Assembly (NCBI RefSeq): GCF_020595095.1
Contig: NZ_JAJDOP010000007.1
Location: 162,086 to 226,085, forward strand
Direction of reading: 5' to 3'
DNA from: Microvirga rosea
GTDB taxonomy: Bacteria; Pseudomonadota; Alphaproteobacteria; Rhizobiales; Beijerinckiaceae
Length of the DNA stretch: 64,000 nucleotides
Shown here: positions 28,861 to 37,945 of the stretch, one piece after another
How the letters are laid out: each line of letters opens with the position of its first letter
How positions within the stretch are numbered: the stretch's first letter is position 1
Notes under the pieces: generated by a model
Databases searched by the model: none
What the model saw: the letters and a program-made list of their open reading frames with translations, nothing else
What the model was told of the DNA's origin: nothing
Position numbers and translations under genes: made by a program

Positions 28861-31067
28861 GATCGAGCCTGAACGGGGGAGTTCACGTCCTTGCGGGCAC
28901 GCGAGAGATTCAACCCGACGACGACCGCTGCGGCGAGCAGCCCGAGAGTATCGCTCCAGGGGAAATTGCCGATCAGGAGTCCTGCGGCAACACCTGCCAG
29001 GATTCGCTCCGCCAGCGGCGTGCGGCTGAACAGGAAGCCGATGGCTGCAACGCCCGACATGCCGACGACCACGAGTGCCTTGAACAGCACAATGGCGACT
29101 TCGACCCAATAGCCGTATTGCGCCGCGATGGCGCCTCCGTCCTGGAGCATCAGGGACGGCTCATAAACGGTCATGAACGGGATGAGGAAGCCGGCCAGAG
29201 CCACGCGGCTCGCCTGCCAGCCGATCGCATCCGGGGAGGCTTTCGCGATCGGCGCGGCTGCCAGAGCCGCGAGCGCCACGGGCGGCGTCAGGTCGGCGAT
29301 GATGCCGTAATAGAACACGAACATGTGGCTGACGATCAGCGGCACGCCCAGCTTCAGCAGCGCCGGCGCCGCAAGGGCCGCGGTGATGATGTAGGTCGGG
29401 ATCGTCGGCAGACCGGTGCCCAGAAGCAGGCTCGTGAACATGACGAGCACGAGGCACAGGAAGATCGATTCCTGCCCGAACGACACAATGTAGTTGCCGA
29501 ATGTCGTCGCCGCTCCGGTCAGGGTCATGGTCCCGATCACCGTACCCACGATGGCGCAGGCGAGCCCGACGGCCAAAGCCTGGCGCGCGCCGTCCGCAAG
29601 AGCGTCCCGGCACTCGACCAGAGTCTGCCGCCAGTCACGGCGCAGGGTAGCAATGACGACGAGGACGGCGATCAGCGTGAAAAGTCCCGCGGCGAACAAG
29701 GCCGGCGCCAGCAGCGGGATGCTCAACACCCTGAAGATGGTGCCGACCCAGTCCGGCAGGGACGGGAGAATGGCGGCACCGATCACGTAGATGACGATGG
29801 CAACGAGGCCCAGCCAGAAAAAGGTTCTCAGGGCTCGGCTCGGAATGGCGGCCGCGATGGCGTTTCCGAGGATGAGAACTGCCGTCAGAGCCAGACCGAC
29901 GGAACCGGAGAACAGAGGCGTGAACCCGGCAAAGAGGAGAACAATCAGGACGATCAGGGGCAAGGCGAGGTGCCATTGCCGGCGGAGCGCCAGGACGGGG
30001 CTCGGCAATTCGTGGCGCGCCATGCCGACGAGGCCTTCCTTGCCGGCTTCGAGATGAACCATCCAGAAGGCGGAGCCGAAATAAAGAATCGCCGGAATGA
30101 TCGCCGCCTTGACGATGTCGGCATAGGGCACGCCGATATTCTCGGCCATGATGAACGCGACCGCGCCCATGACTGGGGGCATGATCTGCCCGCCCATGGA
30201 GGCGGTCGCCTCGACGCCGCCCGCGAAGGAGGGCTTGTAGCCGAAGCGCTTCATGAGCGGGATCGTGAACTGTCCCGTGGTCACCACGTTGGCGACGCCC
30301 GATCCGGAGATCGTCCCCATGAGGGCGGAGGAGAAAACCGCCACTTTCGCGGGACCGCCTTTGGAACTTCCGAACAGGCCCATGGCCACATCGTTGAAAA
30401 GCTGGATCATCCCTGCCCGCTCCAGGAAGGAGCCGAACAGGATGAACAGGAAGATGTAGGTGGCGGACACCGCAGTGGGCGTGCCGTAGATGCCTTCCGT
30501 CCCGAAGGCCATGTGCTCCACGACCTGGTCGATGGAATAACCGCGATGATTGAGGGGAGCGGGCAGGTAATTGCCGAAGAGCGCATAGGCCAGAAAGGCC
30601 AGGCAGATGAGCGGCAGGGCCGGTCCCATCATGCGCCAGGCGACGATGAACAGGATCACCAGGCCGACGATGCCCACGGCCAGATCCATCGGCAGCAGCT
30701 CGCCCGCCCGGTTCACGAGATCGTTGTAGAAGACCCAGTGGTAGAGGCCGATGAGGAATCCTGCGATCCCCATGCCCCAGCCGAGCGCCAGACCGGCAGC
30801 GTTCGTCGACCGGTGGTTGGCGATGAGAGCCGAGGAGACGAGCACCAGAAAGCCGACATGGACCGTCCGCAGAACCTGGCTCGGCAGGATGGCGTAGACG
30901 GCCGTGGCGATCTGGAAGACCGAAAACGCGATCGCGATCCCGAACAGGATGCGCCCCTTCATCCCTCCGCCCCAACCGGTCGGCAAACCGTGTTCGATAT
31001 CGACATCCGGAACGTTCGGAATCTGAGCGGCGATTTCTTCAGTCGCGGGATAGGCGGAAGTACTCAT
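28857..31067 (-). CDS. TRAP transporter fused permease (TAXI type), system 1
   Basis: 736 residues with about 18 hydrophobic segments, so the small (DctQ-like) and large (DctM-like) membrane subunits are fused, as is normal for TAXI TRAP systems. Conserved blocks include SGSGVANVVTTGQFTIPLMKRFG, ATASMGGQIMPPVMGAVAFIMAE and TPPVALAALAAAPIAKASP. It uses an ion gradient to import a substrate delivered by the TAXI binding protein. The gene follows the binding protein with a stable hairpin between them and overlaps the DUF1850 gene. Confidence 0.93.
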   Translation of the reverse strand: MSTSAYPATEEIAAQIPNVPDVDIEHGLPTGWGGGMKGRILFGIAIAFSVFQIATAVYAILPSQVLRTVHVGFLVLVSSALIANHRSTNAAGLALGWGMGIAGFLIGLYHWVFYNDLVNRAGELLPMDLAVGIVGLVILFIVAWRMMGPALPLICLAFLAYALFGNYLPAPLNHRGYSIDQVVEHMAFGTEGIYGTPTAVSATYIFLFILFGSFLERAGMIQLFNDVAMGLFGSSKGGPAKVAVFSSALMGTISGSGVANVVTTGQFTIPLMKRFGYKPSFAGGVEATASMGGQIMPPVMGAVAFIMAENIGVPYADIVKAAIIPAILYFGSAFWMVHLEAGKEGLVGMARHELPSPVLALRRQWHLALPLIVLIVLLFAGFTPLFSGSVGLALTAVLILGNAIAAAIPSRALRTFFWLGLVAIVIYVIGAAILPSLPDWVGTIFRVLSIPLLAPALFAAGLFTLIAVLVVIATLRRDWRQTLVECRDALADGARQALAVGLACAIVGTVIGTMTLTGAATTFGNYIVSFGQESIFLCLVLVMFTSLLLGTGLPTIPTYIITAALAAPALLKLGVPLIVSHMFVFYYGIIADLTPPVALAALAAAPIAKASPDAIGWQASRVALAGFLIPFMTVYEPSLMLQDGGAIAAQYGYWVEVAIVLFKALVVVGMSGVAAIGFLFSRTPLAERILAGVAAGLLIGNFPWSDTLGLLAAAVVVGLNLSRARKDVNSPVQARS

Positions 31068-31090
31068 CGGGAATCTCTGGTCAAACAGAG

Positions 31091-31114
31091 GGGCGCGCCT
31101 GAACAGGCGCGCCC
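31091..31114 (-). terminator. Intercistronic hairpin between TAXI binding protein and permease, system 1
   Basis: An 11-bp GC-rich inverted repeat (GGGCGCGCCTG/CAGGCGCGCCC) lies in the 75-bp gap between the two genes. Such hairpins can stop part of transcription or protect the upstream mRNA, giving excess binding protein over permease. Confidence 0.6.
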
Positions 31115-31142
31115 GGCCACAGGAGAAAATCGGATCCGAAGG

Positions 31143-32096
31143 CTATTTCGAGATGCCCTTTTCCTTGAAATAGCGCTCGGCGCCCGGATGCATGGGAACG
31201 GGCATGCCGCTCATGGCGCTTTCGAGCTTGATGTCCTTCGCGGCGCTATGGGCCGCCGTCAGGTCCCCCAGGTTCTCGAACACGGTCTTCGTCATCTGAT
31301 AGACGAGGTCGTCGGAGAGATCGGAACGGGTCACGAGATAGTTCACGACCGCTGCAGACTGCACCGCCGCATCCTGGCCCGTATAGGTCCCGGCCGGGAT
31401 CGTCGCCTTGACGTAAGGCGCGCCCACCTTGTCCACGACCGAAGCCGGAATCTCCACCACGGCAATCGGGATCGACGTGGCGAGATCCTTGAGGGACGCG
31501 ACGCCCAGGCCCGCCGATTGCAGGGTCGCGTCGAGCTGCCGGTTCTTCATGAGCTCGACCGACTCGTTGAACGGCAGGTATTCCACCTTTCCGAGATCAT
31601 TGTAGCTGAGGCCCGCGCCCTGCAGGATCGCACGGGCGTTCAGCTCCGTGCCGGATTTCGGCGCGCCGACGGAGAGACGTTTGCCCTTCAGGTCAGCCAG
31701 AGTCTTGATCCCGGAATCCTTCGAGGCGACGATCTGGATGAAGTTGGGATAGATGGCCGTCACGCCGCGAAGCTTCGTGAGCTTCGATTTGAATCCGGCC
31801 TCCTCGTTTCCTTCCCATGCGAAAGCCAGGCTGTCTCCGAGGGTGAAGGCGATTTCGCCCCGACCCTGCTGCAGCAGGTTGAGGTTCTCCACTGAGGCCT
31901 TCGTCGCCTGGACGGAGGGACGCACGTTGGGGATCTTGTCCGAATAGATTTTCGACAGGGCCGCTCCGAGCGGATAGTAAACCCCGGAGGTTCCGCCCGT
32001 CAGCACGGTGAGGAATTCCTGGGCCTGCGCGGGCAGTCCCGTCCCGGCAAAAACAAGGGCGGCTGCGCCCAGAAGGCGCGCGATACGGCGGTTCAT
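31143..32096 (-). CDS. TAXI family TRAP substrate-binding protein, system 1
   Basis: 317 residues with a signal peptide (MNRRIARLLGAAALVFAG, cleavage after PAQAQ). The mature N terminus FLTVLTGGTSGVYYPLGAALS is the TAXI hallmark, followed by KASVENLNLLQQGRGEIAF and GVTAIYPNFIQIVAS. It captures the substrate (dicarboxylate, amino acid or sugar acid; unknown) in the periplasm and delivers it to the fused permease downstream. Divergent from the OpgG-like gene across 154 bp. Confidence 0.94.
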   Translation of the reverse strand: MNRRIARLLGAAALVFAGTGLPAQAQEFLTVLTGGTSGVYYPLGAALSKIYSDKIPNVRPSVQATKASVENLNLLQQGRGEIAFTLGDSLAFAWEGNEEAGFKSKLTKLRGVTAIYPNFIQIVASKDSGIKTLADLKGKRLSVGAPKSGTELNARAILQGAGLSYNDLGKVEYLPFNESVELMKNRQLDATLQSAGLGVASLKDLATSIPIAVVEIPASVVDKVGAPYVKATIPAGTYTGQDAAVQSAAVVNYLVTRSDLSDDLVYQMTKTVFENLGDLTAAHSAAKDIKLESAMSGMPVPMHPGAERYFKEKGISK

Positions 32097-32250
32097 GCTT
32101 CTCTCCCGACAACGGCACGGTTACGCTCGTGCCTGTGTGTGGGCCTAGTTTGGCGGCTGACGCGGATTTCTCAAGAGGATAAGAGTGACTTAATCCTGCC
32201 ACCTTGGTCGGTAGGGGTTCGTCTCTCCACAGTCGAAGCACATCCCTTAC

Positions 32251-33828
32251 ATGTTCAATCGTCGTCAGTTTCTGGAATACGCTGCCGCTACGGCAGGTCT
32301 CGCCGCCTCGGGCTTCTCGGCTCCGGCCATGGCCCAGCAGGGCTTGAAGTTCGGCGCATCCGCCGCGTTCTCCTTCGATGCCCTCAAGGCACGGGCGAAG
32401 GACCTGGCGCAGCGGCCCTATGCGGCTCCGCCCCAGGCCCCGGCGGATGTTCTCTACCAGATCGATTACGACGCCCACGGCAAGATCAAGTTCAAGACGG
32501 ATCTCGCCCTCTGGGCCAATGGGCCGAGCGAGTTCCCGGTCACGTTCTTCCATCTGGGACGCTATTTCCAGAAGCCCGTGCGCATGCATGTGGTCGAGAA
32601 CGGCCAGTCCCGCGAGATCATCTACGACGACGCCTATTTCGACATGCCGGCCGATTCCCCGGCCCATAAGCTGCCGGTCAATTCAGGGTTCGCGGGCTTT
32701 CGCTTCCAGGAATCGCGCAACGGCCCGCTCGACTGGCGTAAGAACGACTGGGTCGCCTTCCTGGGTGCGTCCTATTTCCGGGCCATCGGCGAACTTTATC
32801 AGTACGGCCTATCCGCTCGCGGTCTTGCGGTCGACGTTGCGGTTTTCGGCAAGAACGAGGAATTCCCCGACTTCACGCATGTCTATTTCGACACGCCGCA
32901 GCCGGGATCCGACACGGTCACCGTCTATGCGCTTCTCGACGGTCCCAGCGTGTCGGGCGCCTACCGGTTCGTCATGCGGCGGACCAAGGCCGTGATCATG
33001 GACCTCGATTGTGCGGTGTTCCTGCGCCAGGACGTGAGCCGCCTCGGCATCGCTCCGCTGACCTCCATGTACTGGTATTCCGAGAAAGCGAAGCCGAGCG
33101 CCATCGACTGGCGGCCGGAGATCCACGATTCCGACGGCTTGGCCATGTGGACCGGCACGGGCGAGCGCATCTGGCGCCCGCTCAACAACCCGCCGCGAAT
33201 CGTCACTTCCGCCTTCGTGGAGGAGAACCCGAAAGGGTTCGGGCTGCTCCAGCGCGACCGGAACTTCGATCACTACCTCGACGGCGTTTATTACGACCGG
33301 CGTCCTTCCCTCTGGATCGAACCCCTGGGATCCTGGGGGAAGGGATCGATTCAGCTCGTCGAAATTCCGACTGATGACGAGATCCACGACAACATCGTCG
33401 TCATGTGGGTGCCGGCGGAACCGGCGCGGGCCGGCCAATCGTTCGATCTGCGTTACCGGATGTTCTGGACCGCGGACGAGCCCTATCCGACCCCCCTGGC
33501 CCGGGTGGTCGCCACCCGTTTCGGCAACGGAGGCCAGGCAGGGACCGCACGTCCCAAGGGCGTGCGCAAGTTCATGGTGGAATTCAAGGGCGAGCCCCTG
33601 GCCCGGCTGCCCAACGGCGTCATCCCGCGACCCGTCCTGTCCGCCTCGCGCGGCGAATTCTCGAACATTTTGACGGAAGCCGTTCCCAACGACGTGCCCG
33701 GCCACTGGCGAACCCAGTTCGACCTGAGCGTCACCGGGACGGAGCCGGTGGAGATGCGCTGCTACCTTCGCCAAGGGGACGAGATTTTGAGCGAGACCTG
33801 GCTCTATCAGTATCACCCTTCATTCTAA
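32251..33828 (+). CDS. Glucan biosynthesis protein OpgG/OpgD family, paralogue 1
   Basis: 525 residues with a Tat signal peptide (NRRQFLEYAAATAGLAASG, cleavage after AMAQ). The MdoG beta-sandwich follows (FDALKARAKDLAQRPY, HDNIVVMWVPAEPARAGQSF, GPSVSGAYRF, ARPKGVRKFMVEF). Such proteins act on osmoregulated periplasmic glucans. A Tat signal favours OpgD over OpgG. OpgH, the usual partner, is not in this window. A second paralogue lies about 12 kb further on. Confidence 0.93.
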   Translation: MFNRRQFLEYAAATAGLAASGFSAPAMAQQGLKFGASAAFSFDALKARAKDLAQRPYAAPPQAPADVLYQIDYDAHGKIKFKTDLALWANGPSEFPVTFFHLGRYFQKPVRMHVVENGQSREIIYDDAYFDMPADSPAHKLPVNSGFAGFRFQESRNGPLDWRKNDWVAFLGASYFRAIGELYQYGLSARGLAVDVAVFGKNEEFPDFTHVYFDTPQPGSDTVTVYALLDGPSVSGAYRFVMRRTKAVIMDLDCAVFLRQDVSRLGIAPLTSMYWYSEKAKPSAIDWRPEIHDSDGLAMWTGTGERIWRPLNNPPRIVTSAFVEENPKGFGLLQRDRNFDHYLDGVYYDRRPSLWIEPLGSWGKGSIQLVEIPTDDEIHDNIVVMWVPAEPARAGQSFDLRYRMFWTADEPYPTPLARVVATRFGNGGQAGTARPKGVRKFMVEFKGEPLARLPNGVIPRPVLSASRGEFSNILTEAVPNDVPGHWRTQFDLSVTGTEPVEMRCYLRQGDEILSETWLYQYHPSF

Positions 33829-33863
33829 GGTTGCGCCCCGCCCCAGGCACAATCAAAAAATGC

Positions 33864-33879
33864 GTATAAAATACTATAC
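33864..33879. promoter_or_regulatory. Candidate metal-regulator operator upstream of the zinc locus
   Basis: GTATAAAATACTATAC is an imperfect palindrome (the outer 5 bp pair perfectly, 12 of 16 positions symmetric) in a locally AT-rich stretch, 41 bp before the His-rich microprotein start. Its size and AT content suit a Zur/Fur-type site controlling a zinc uptake operon. The assignment is inference. Confidence 0.5.
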
Positions 33880-33920
33880 GGCCTCTGGAAAGTGGGCGTT
33901 TCTCCCTATACTAAGGGGTC

Positions 33921-34085
33921 ATGAGCCACCACGATCACGCACACGGACACCATCGCCACGCTTCTCACGCCGTGGCAGCGGCTCCGACCTTCTCGCTCCT
34001 GCGGCTTTCCGCACTTCAGCGGGTCGCCGGAGCCGGGATTGCGCTTGCGGGACTGTGGCTCCTGGTTCTTCTGGTTGTGGGATAA
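33921..34085 (+). CDS. His-rich membrane microprotein at the head of the zinc uptake operon
   Basis: A 54-residue frame with an AAGGGG Shine-Dalgarno 3 nt before the ATG region and ending 8 bp before the ABC ATPase start. The N terminus is a His-rich stretch (MSHHDHAHGHHRHASHAV), followed by a short basic linker and one transmembrane helix (GAGIALAGLWLLVLLVVG). Nine of the first 20 residues or so are His or Asp. It could sense, buffer or hand over zinc at the membrane. I do not know a named family. Small size means automated pipelines often miss it. Confidence 0.7.
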   Translation: MSHHDHAHGHHRHASHAVAAAPTFSLLRLSALQRVAGAGIALAGLWLLVLLVVG

Positions 34086-34093
34086 AAGCCGCG

Positions 34094-34840
34094 ATGTCGA
34101 CGGCCTCTGTTCGCTTTGATGGCGTTACCCTCGGTTATGGCCGGCGCCCTGCCGTTCATCACCTGGACGGCACGATCCCGGCCGGCAGCCTGATGGCGAT
34201 CGTCGGCCCGAACGGAGCCGGCAAGTCCACTCTGCTGAAAGGGATCGTCGGAACGCTTTCTCCCCTGGAAGGCCAGATCAGCCGCGAGACCGAGAGGCTC
34301 GAGCCCATCGCTTATCTGCCCCAGGCCGCGGAGATCGACCGGTCCTTTCCCCTGTCGGTCTATGATCTCGTGGCCATGGGGCTCTGGTCCCGCTCGGGCC
34401 TCTTCGGCGGCATCGGCCGCAAGGACCGGGGCCGGATCGAGGAAGCCCTCGCGGCCGTCGGCCTGATCGGCTTCGAACGGCGGCCGATTTCCACTCTCTC
34501 GGGCGGCCAGATGCAGCGGGCCCTGTTCGCGCGCCTCCTGCTTCAGGACGCGTCGCTGATCCTGCTCGATGAGCCTTTCACGGCCATCGACGCCAAGACC
34601 ACCGCCGATCTTCTCGACCTCATCCGCCGCTGGCACGCAGAAGAGCGCACCGTTGTCGCCGTCCTTCACGACCTTGACATGGTGCGGCGGGTTTTCCCCG
34701 AAACCCTCCTGATCGCCCGCGAGCCGGTTGCGTGGGGGCAGACCGGTGAAGTCCTCAGCCCCGAGAACCTGCTCGCGGCCCGCCGGATGGTCGAGGCCTA
34801 CGATCCCCATGCGACGGCGTGCCAACGCAGCGCGGCCTGA
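34094..34840 (+). CDS. Zinc ABC transporter ATP-binding protein (ZnuC/AztA type)
   Basis: 248 residues from the ATG at 34094; a longer in-frame extension overlaps the His-rich microprotein and is not supported. Walker A is GPNGAGKSTLLKGIVG (about 39-54), the signature is LSGGQMQRALFARLL and Walker B is ASLILLDEPFTAID. The product powers metal import with the downstream permease and binding protein. Genes are ordered microprotein, ATPase, permease, binding protein, then a COG0523 GTPase. Confidence 0.93.
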   Translation: MSTASVRFDGVTLGYGRRPAVHHLDGTIPAGSLMAIVGPNGAGKSTLLKGIVGTLSPLEGQISRETERLEPIAYLPQAAEIDRSFPLSVYDLVAMGLWSRSGLFGGIGRKDRGRIEEALAAVGLIGFERRPISTLSGGQMQRALFARLLLQDASLILLDEPFTAIDAKTTADLLDLIRRWHAEERTVVAVLHDLDMVRRVFPETLLIAREPVAWGQTGEVLSPENLLAARRMVEAYDPHATACQRSAA

Positions 34841-34879
34841 TGCCAGCCTACTCTTGAAGGACTGCCCAAGGACTTGCTC

Positions 34880-35746
34880 ATGGCCGATCTTCTCATCAGC
34901 CCCTTTGCCGATTTCGAGTTCATGCGGCGCGCGCTCGTGGGCATCGTCGCCATCGCCCTGGGCGGCGGTCCCGTCGGCGTGTTCCTGATGCTGCGCCGGA
35001 TGAGCCTGACGGGGGACGCCATGGCTCATGCGATCCTGCCGGGCGCCGCGGTCGGCTACCTGATCGCCGGCCTGTCCCTGCCGGCCATGACCATCGGCGG
35101 ATTGATCGCCGGCGTCATCGTGGCCGTGGCGGCCGGCCTCGTGTCGCGTCTGACGTCCCTGAAGGAGGATGCCTCCCTCGCGGCCTTCTATCTGCTGTCT
35201 CTGGCCCTGGGCGTCACCATCGTGTCCTTGCGCGGTTCCAACGTGGACCTGCTGCACGTTCTCTTCGGGACCGTGCTCGCCCTCGACGATCAGACGCTCC
35301 TGCTGCTCGCAACGATCTCGACCATCACGGTCGTGGCCCTTGCGCTCCTCTACCGGCCGCTCGTGCTGGAATGCGTCGACCCGACATTTCTGCGTTCGGT
35401 CAGCCGGTCCGGAACACCGACGCACCTCGTTTTTCTCGGCCTCGTGGTTCTCAACCTGGTGGGCGGCTTCCACGCCCTCGGAACGCTGCTGGCGGTCGGC
35501 ATGATGATGCTTCCGGCTGCCGCATCGCGTTTCTGGACCAACGACATCACCGTCATGATGATCGTCTCGATCGCCATCGGGATTGCGTCCGGAATCGGCG
35601 GGCTGCTGCTGTCGTTCCACGCCGAACTCCCGGCGGGCCCCGCGATCATTCTCACGGCGGGCGGCATTTATGGATTGTCCCTCCTGGTCGGCCGAGAGGG
35701 AGGCCTGCTCTGGCTCGCGTGGCCCGGCAAGCACCTGGAAGCCTGA
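34880..35746 (+). CDS. Zinc ABC transporter permease (ZnuB/AztB type)
   Basis: 288 residues from the ATG at 34880 (a TTG two codons earlier is less likely). It has about eight hydrophobic segments of the ABC-3 family (MADLLISPF, LMLRRMSLTGDAMAHAILPGAAVGYL, SLALGVTIVSLRGSNVDLLHVLFG, ALGTLLAVGMMMLPAAASRF). It forms the membrane channel for Zn2+ (possibly Mn2+) import. The stop codon sits inside the first copy of a 16-bp repeat. Confidence 0.93.
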   Translation: MADLLISPFADFEFMRRALVGIVAIALGGGPVGVFLMLRRMSLTGDAMAHAILPGAAVGYLIAGLSLPAMTIGGLIAGVIVAVAAGLVSRLTSLKEDASLAAFYLLSLALGVTIVSLRGSNVDLLHVLFGTVLALDDQTLLLLATISTITVVALALLYRPLVLECVDPTFLRSVSRSGTPTHLVFLGLVVLNLVGGFHALGTLLAVGMMMLPAAASRFWTNDITVMMIVSIAIGIASGIGGLLLSFHAELPAGPAIILTAGGIYGLSLLVGREGGLLWLAWPGKHLEA

Positions 35747-35765
35747 AGCCACCTGGAAGCCTGAA
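35732..35765. repeat. Two copies of a 16-bp sequence over the permease stop codon
   Basis: CACCTGGAAGCCTGAA occurs at 35732-35747 and 35750-35765, a tandem duplication with period 18. The first copy contains the permease stop codon; the second lies in the 36-bp gap before the binding-protein gene. It looks like a slippage duplication at the gene end. Confidence 0.9.
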
Positions 35766-35782
35766 ACGAAAAGGATCTTGCG

Positions 35783-36721
35783 ATGCTGATGAGACGACAG
35801 CTGCTGACATCTCTTCTGGGAGCGTTTGCCCTGGCCGCGGCGCCGTTTGCCGCCACGGCACAGGACGCCCGGAAGCTCGATGTGGTGGCGACCTTTTCGA
35901 TCCTGGGCGATCTGGTGAAACAGGTCGGCGGGGACCGCGTCACCGTCACGACGCTCGTCGGACCCAATGGCGATGCGCACGTCTACGCGCCGACACCGGC
36001 CGATGGCCGAAGGCTCGCCGACGCAAAGATCGTGTTCGTGAACGGCCTCAAGTTCGAGGGTTGGATCGACCGTCTCATCGCGTCCTCCGGCACAAAGGCC
36101 GCAACGGTCGAAGCCGCCAAGGGCGTCAAGCCTCTGACGGGGGAGGAGGCCCACGATCACGGCGCCGACCATGATCATGGCCACGACCACGGCGGGCTCG
36201 ATCCCCATGCCTGGCAGAACATCGCCCATGCCAAGATCTACGTGGCCAACATCCGTGACGCTCTGATCGCCGCCGATCCGGCCGGCCGGACCGCCTATGA
36301 GACGCAGGCCGCCGCCTATCTGGACAAGCTCGAGGCGTTGGACGCAGAGGTCAAGGAGAAGATGTCGCAGATCCCGAAGGACCGGCGCAGGCTCATCACC
36401 TCCCACGATGCCTTCCGGTACTTCCAGGAAGCCTATGGAATCACCTTCGTGTCCCCCCAGGGGGTCTCGACGGACGCGGAAGCCTCCGCGCGGGATGTGG
36501 CCAAGATCATCCAGCAGATCAAGCGCGAGCGGATCAAGGCCGTCTTCGTGGAGAACGTGTCCGACCCGCGCCTCATGGAGCGGATCGCCAAGGAAACCGG
36601 AGCCCGGATCGGCGACCGGGTATTTTCCGACGCTCTCTCGGAGCCTGACGGGCCCGCCGGCACTTACATTGACATGATGCGACACAATATAAGGGCCTTC
36701 AGCGCGGCCCTGTCGAGCTGA
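35783..36721 (+). CDS. Zinc ABC transporter substrate-binding protein (AztC-like)
   Basis: 312 residues with a signal peptide (residues 1-27, TAQDA cleavage). Ligand candidates are His66 (DAHVY), His142 (DPHAW), His208 (TSHDAF) and Asp283 (FSDAL). The spacing of these residues is close to what I recall for AztC of Paracoccus. A His-rich loop lies at 123-138 ([15 protein letters not shown]). It binds Zn2+ in the periplasm for the adjacent permease. AztD, the chaperone of the Paracoccus system, is not seen here. Confidence 0.92.
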   Translation: MLMRRQLLTSLLGAFALAAAPFAATAQDARKLDVVATFSILGDLVKQVGGDRVTVTTLVGPNGDAHVYAPTPADGRRLADAKIVFVNGLKFEGWIDRLIASSGTKAATVEAAKGVKPLTGEEAHDHGADHDHGHDHGGLDPHAWQNIAHAKIYVANIRDALIAADPAGRTAYETQAAAYLDKLEALDAEVKEKMSQIPKDRRRLITSHDAFRYFQEAYGITFVSPQGVSTDAEASARDVAKIIQQIKRERIKAVFVENVSDPRLMERIAKETGARIGDRVFSDALSEPDGPAGTYIDMMRHNIRAFSAALSS

Positions 36722-36801
36722 ACCCGTTCTCCCGGCGATCCGGGCAGGCGGCAGCGCGACTTCGCCTCGATCGTTCAAATTTCCCTGGCCCTCGAGGGCC
36801 G

Positions 36802-36823
36802 ACCCGCCCCTTTCGGGACGGGT
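36802..36823 (+). terminator. Hairpin between zinc transporter and GTPase genes
   Basis: A stem of ACCCG-C-CCC/GGG-A-CGGGT with one mismatch lies in the 122-bp gap before the GTPase gene, after a separate 14-bp perfect palindrome GGCCCTCGAGGGCC (36787-36800). No T-run follows, so partial termination or separation of the two transcripts is only possible. Confidence 0.4.
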
Positions 36824-36843
36824 TCAAATCTGCGGACTGTCCG

Positions 36844-37806
36844 ATGACCGACAAGATTCCCGTCACCGTCCTCACAGGCTATCTCGGCGCCGGAAAAACG
36901 ACGCTCCTCAACCGCATCCTGACCGAGCAGCACGGCAAGCGATATGCCGTGATCGTCAACGAATTCGGCGAGATCGGCATCGACAACGAGCTCGTGGTCG
37001 GCGCCGACGAGGAAGTGTTCGAGATGAACAACGGATGCATCTGCTGCACCGTGCGCGGCGATCTCATCCGCATCCTCGACGGGCTGATGAAGCGCAAGGG
37101 CAAGTTCGACGCCATCATCGTCGAGACCACCGGCCTCGCGGATCCGGCTCCGGTGGCGCAAACCTTCTTCATGGATCAGGACGTCTCCGACACGGCACGC
37201 CTCGATGCGGTGGTGACGGTCGCCGACGCCAAGTGGCTGTCCGACCGGCTCAAGGATGCCCCCGAGGCGAAGAACCAGATCGCCTTCGCGGATGTCATCA
37301 TCCTCAACAAGACTGACCTCGTGACGCCCGAGGAGCTCGACGCCGTCGAGGCGCGCATTCGCTCCATCAATCCCTACGCAAGGCTTCATCGCACCCAGAA
37401 CTGCGCCATTCCGATCAGCGAGGTCCTGGACCGCAAGGCGTTCGATCTGGACCGGATCATCGAGCTGGAGCCGGATTTCCTGGAAGAAGGCCATCACCAT
37501 CATCACGACGAGGACATGCAGTCCATTTCCGTTCGCGTGGATGGCGAGGTCGATCCCGAAAAGTTCATGCCGTGGATTTCCAACCTTACCCAGGTGGAGG
37601 GTCCGAACATTCTCCGCTGCAAGGGCATCGTGGCTTTCCCGAACGAGCCGAAGCGCTTCGTTTTCCAGGGTGTCCACATGATCCTCGACGGAGATGTGCA
37701 GGGCGATTGGAAACCGGGCGAGAAGCGCGACTCCAAGGTGGTGTTCATCGGACGCGACCTGAACGAGAAAGCCATCACGGAAGGGTTCCTGGCCTGCGCC
37801 GTGTAA
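36844..37806 (+). CDS. CobW/COG0523 family GTPase (zinc metallochaperone type)
   Basis: 320 residues. Walker A is GYLGAGKTT (12-20), the metal-binding CxCC is Cys65, Cys67, Cys68 in [12 protein letters not shown], and NKTD gives guanine specificity. A HHHHHDED stretch at about 218-225 precedes the CobW C-terminal domain ([15 protein letters not shown]). COG0523 proteins bind zinc and help metalate client proteins, especially when zinc is scarce. Location next to the zinc ABC transporter supports that. A WD40 gene follows 139 bp downstream. Confidence 0.94.
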   Translation: MTDKIPVTVLTGYLGAGKTTLLNRILTEQHGKRYAVIVNEFGEIGIDNELVVGADEEVFEMNNGCICCTVRGDLIRILDGLMKRKGKFDAIIVETTGLADPAPVAQTFFMDQDVSDTARLDAVVTVADAKWLSDRLKDAPEAKNQIAFADVIILNKTDLVTPEELDAVEARIRSINPYARLHRTQNCAIPISEVLDRKAFDLDRIIELEPDFLEEGHHHHHDEDMQSISVRVDGEVDPEKFMPWISNLTQVEGPNILRCKGIVAFPNEPKRFVFQGVHMILDGDVQGDWKPGEKRDSKVVFIGRDLNEKAITEGFLACAV

Positions 37807-37945
37807 CGGCACCCGTGCGCTGCGGCCCGCGGCATCGGATCCCGTCGGAAAGGCCCGTGGCCCGCTGCGAGGAGCCGATTTTCCGCGCGCCCCTGCCCCA
37901 ACGCCACCAACCTGTGATAACGCTCCCGTGAAAGGGATCGCCTCG

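Noticed and set aside
29118..31895. 925-codon open frame on the plus strand
   Set aside because: It runs antisense to the TRAP permease and binding-protein genes, is very rich in Arg, His, Gln and Gly, and has no domain. It is a GC-bias shadow.
34016..36778. 920-codon open frame on the minus strand
   Set aside because: Antisense to the three zinc ABC transporter genes, with the low-complexity composition of shadow frames.
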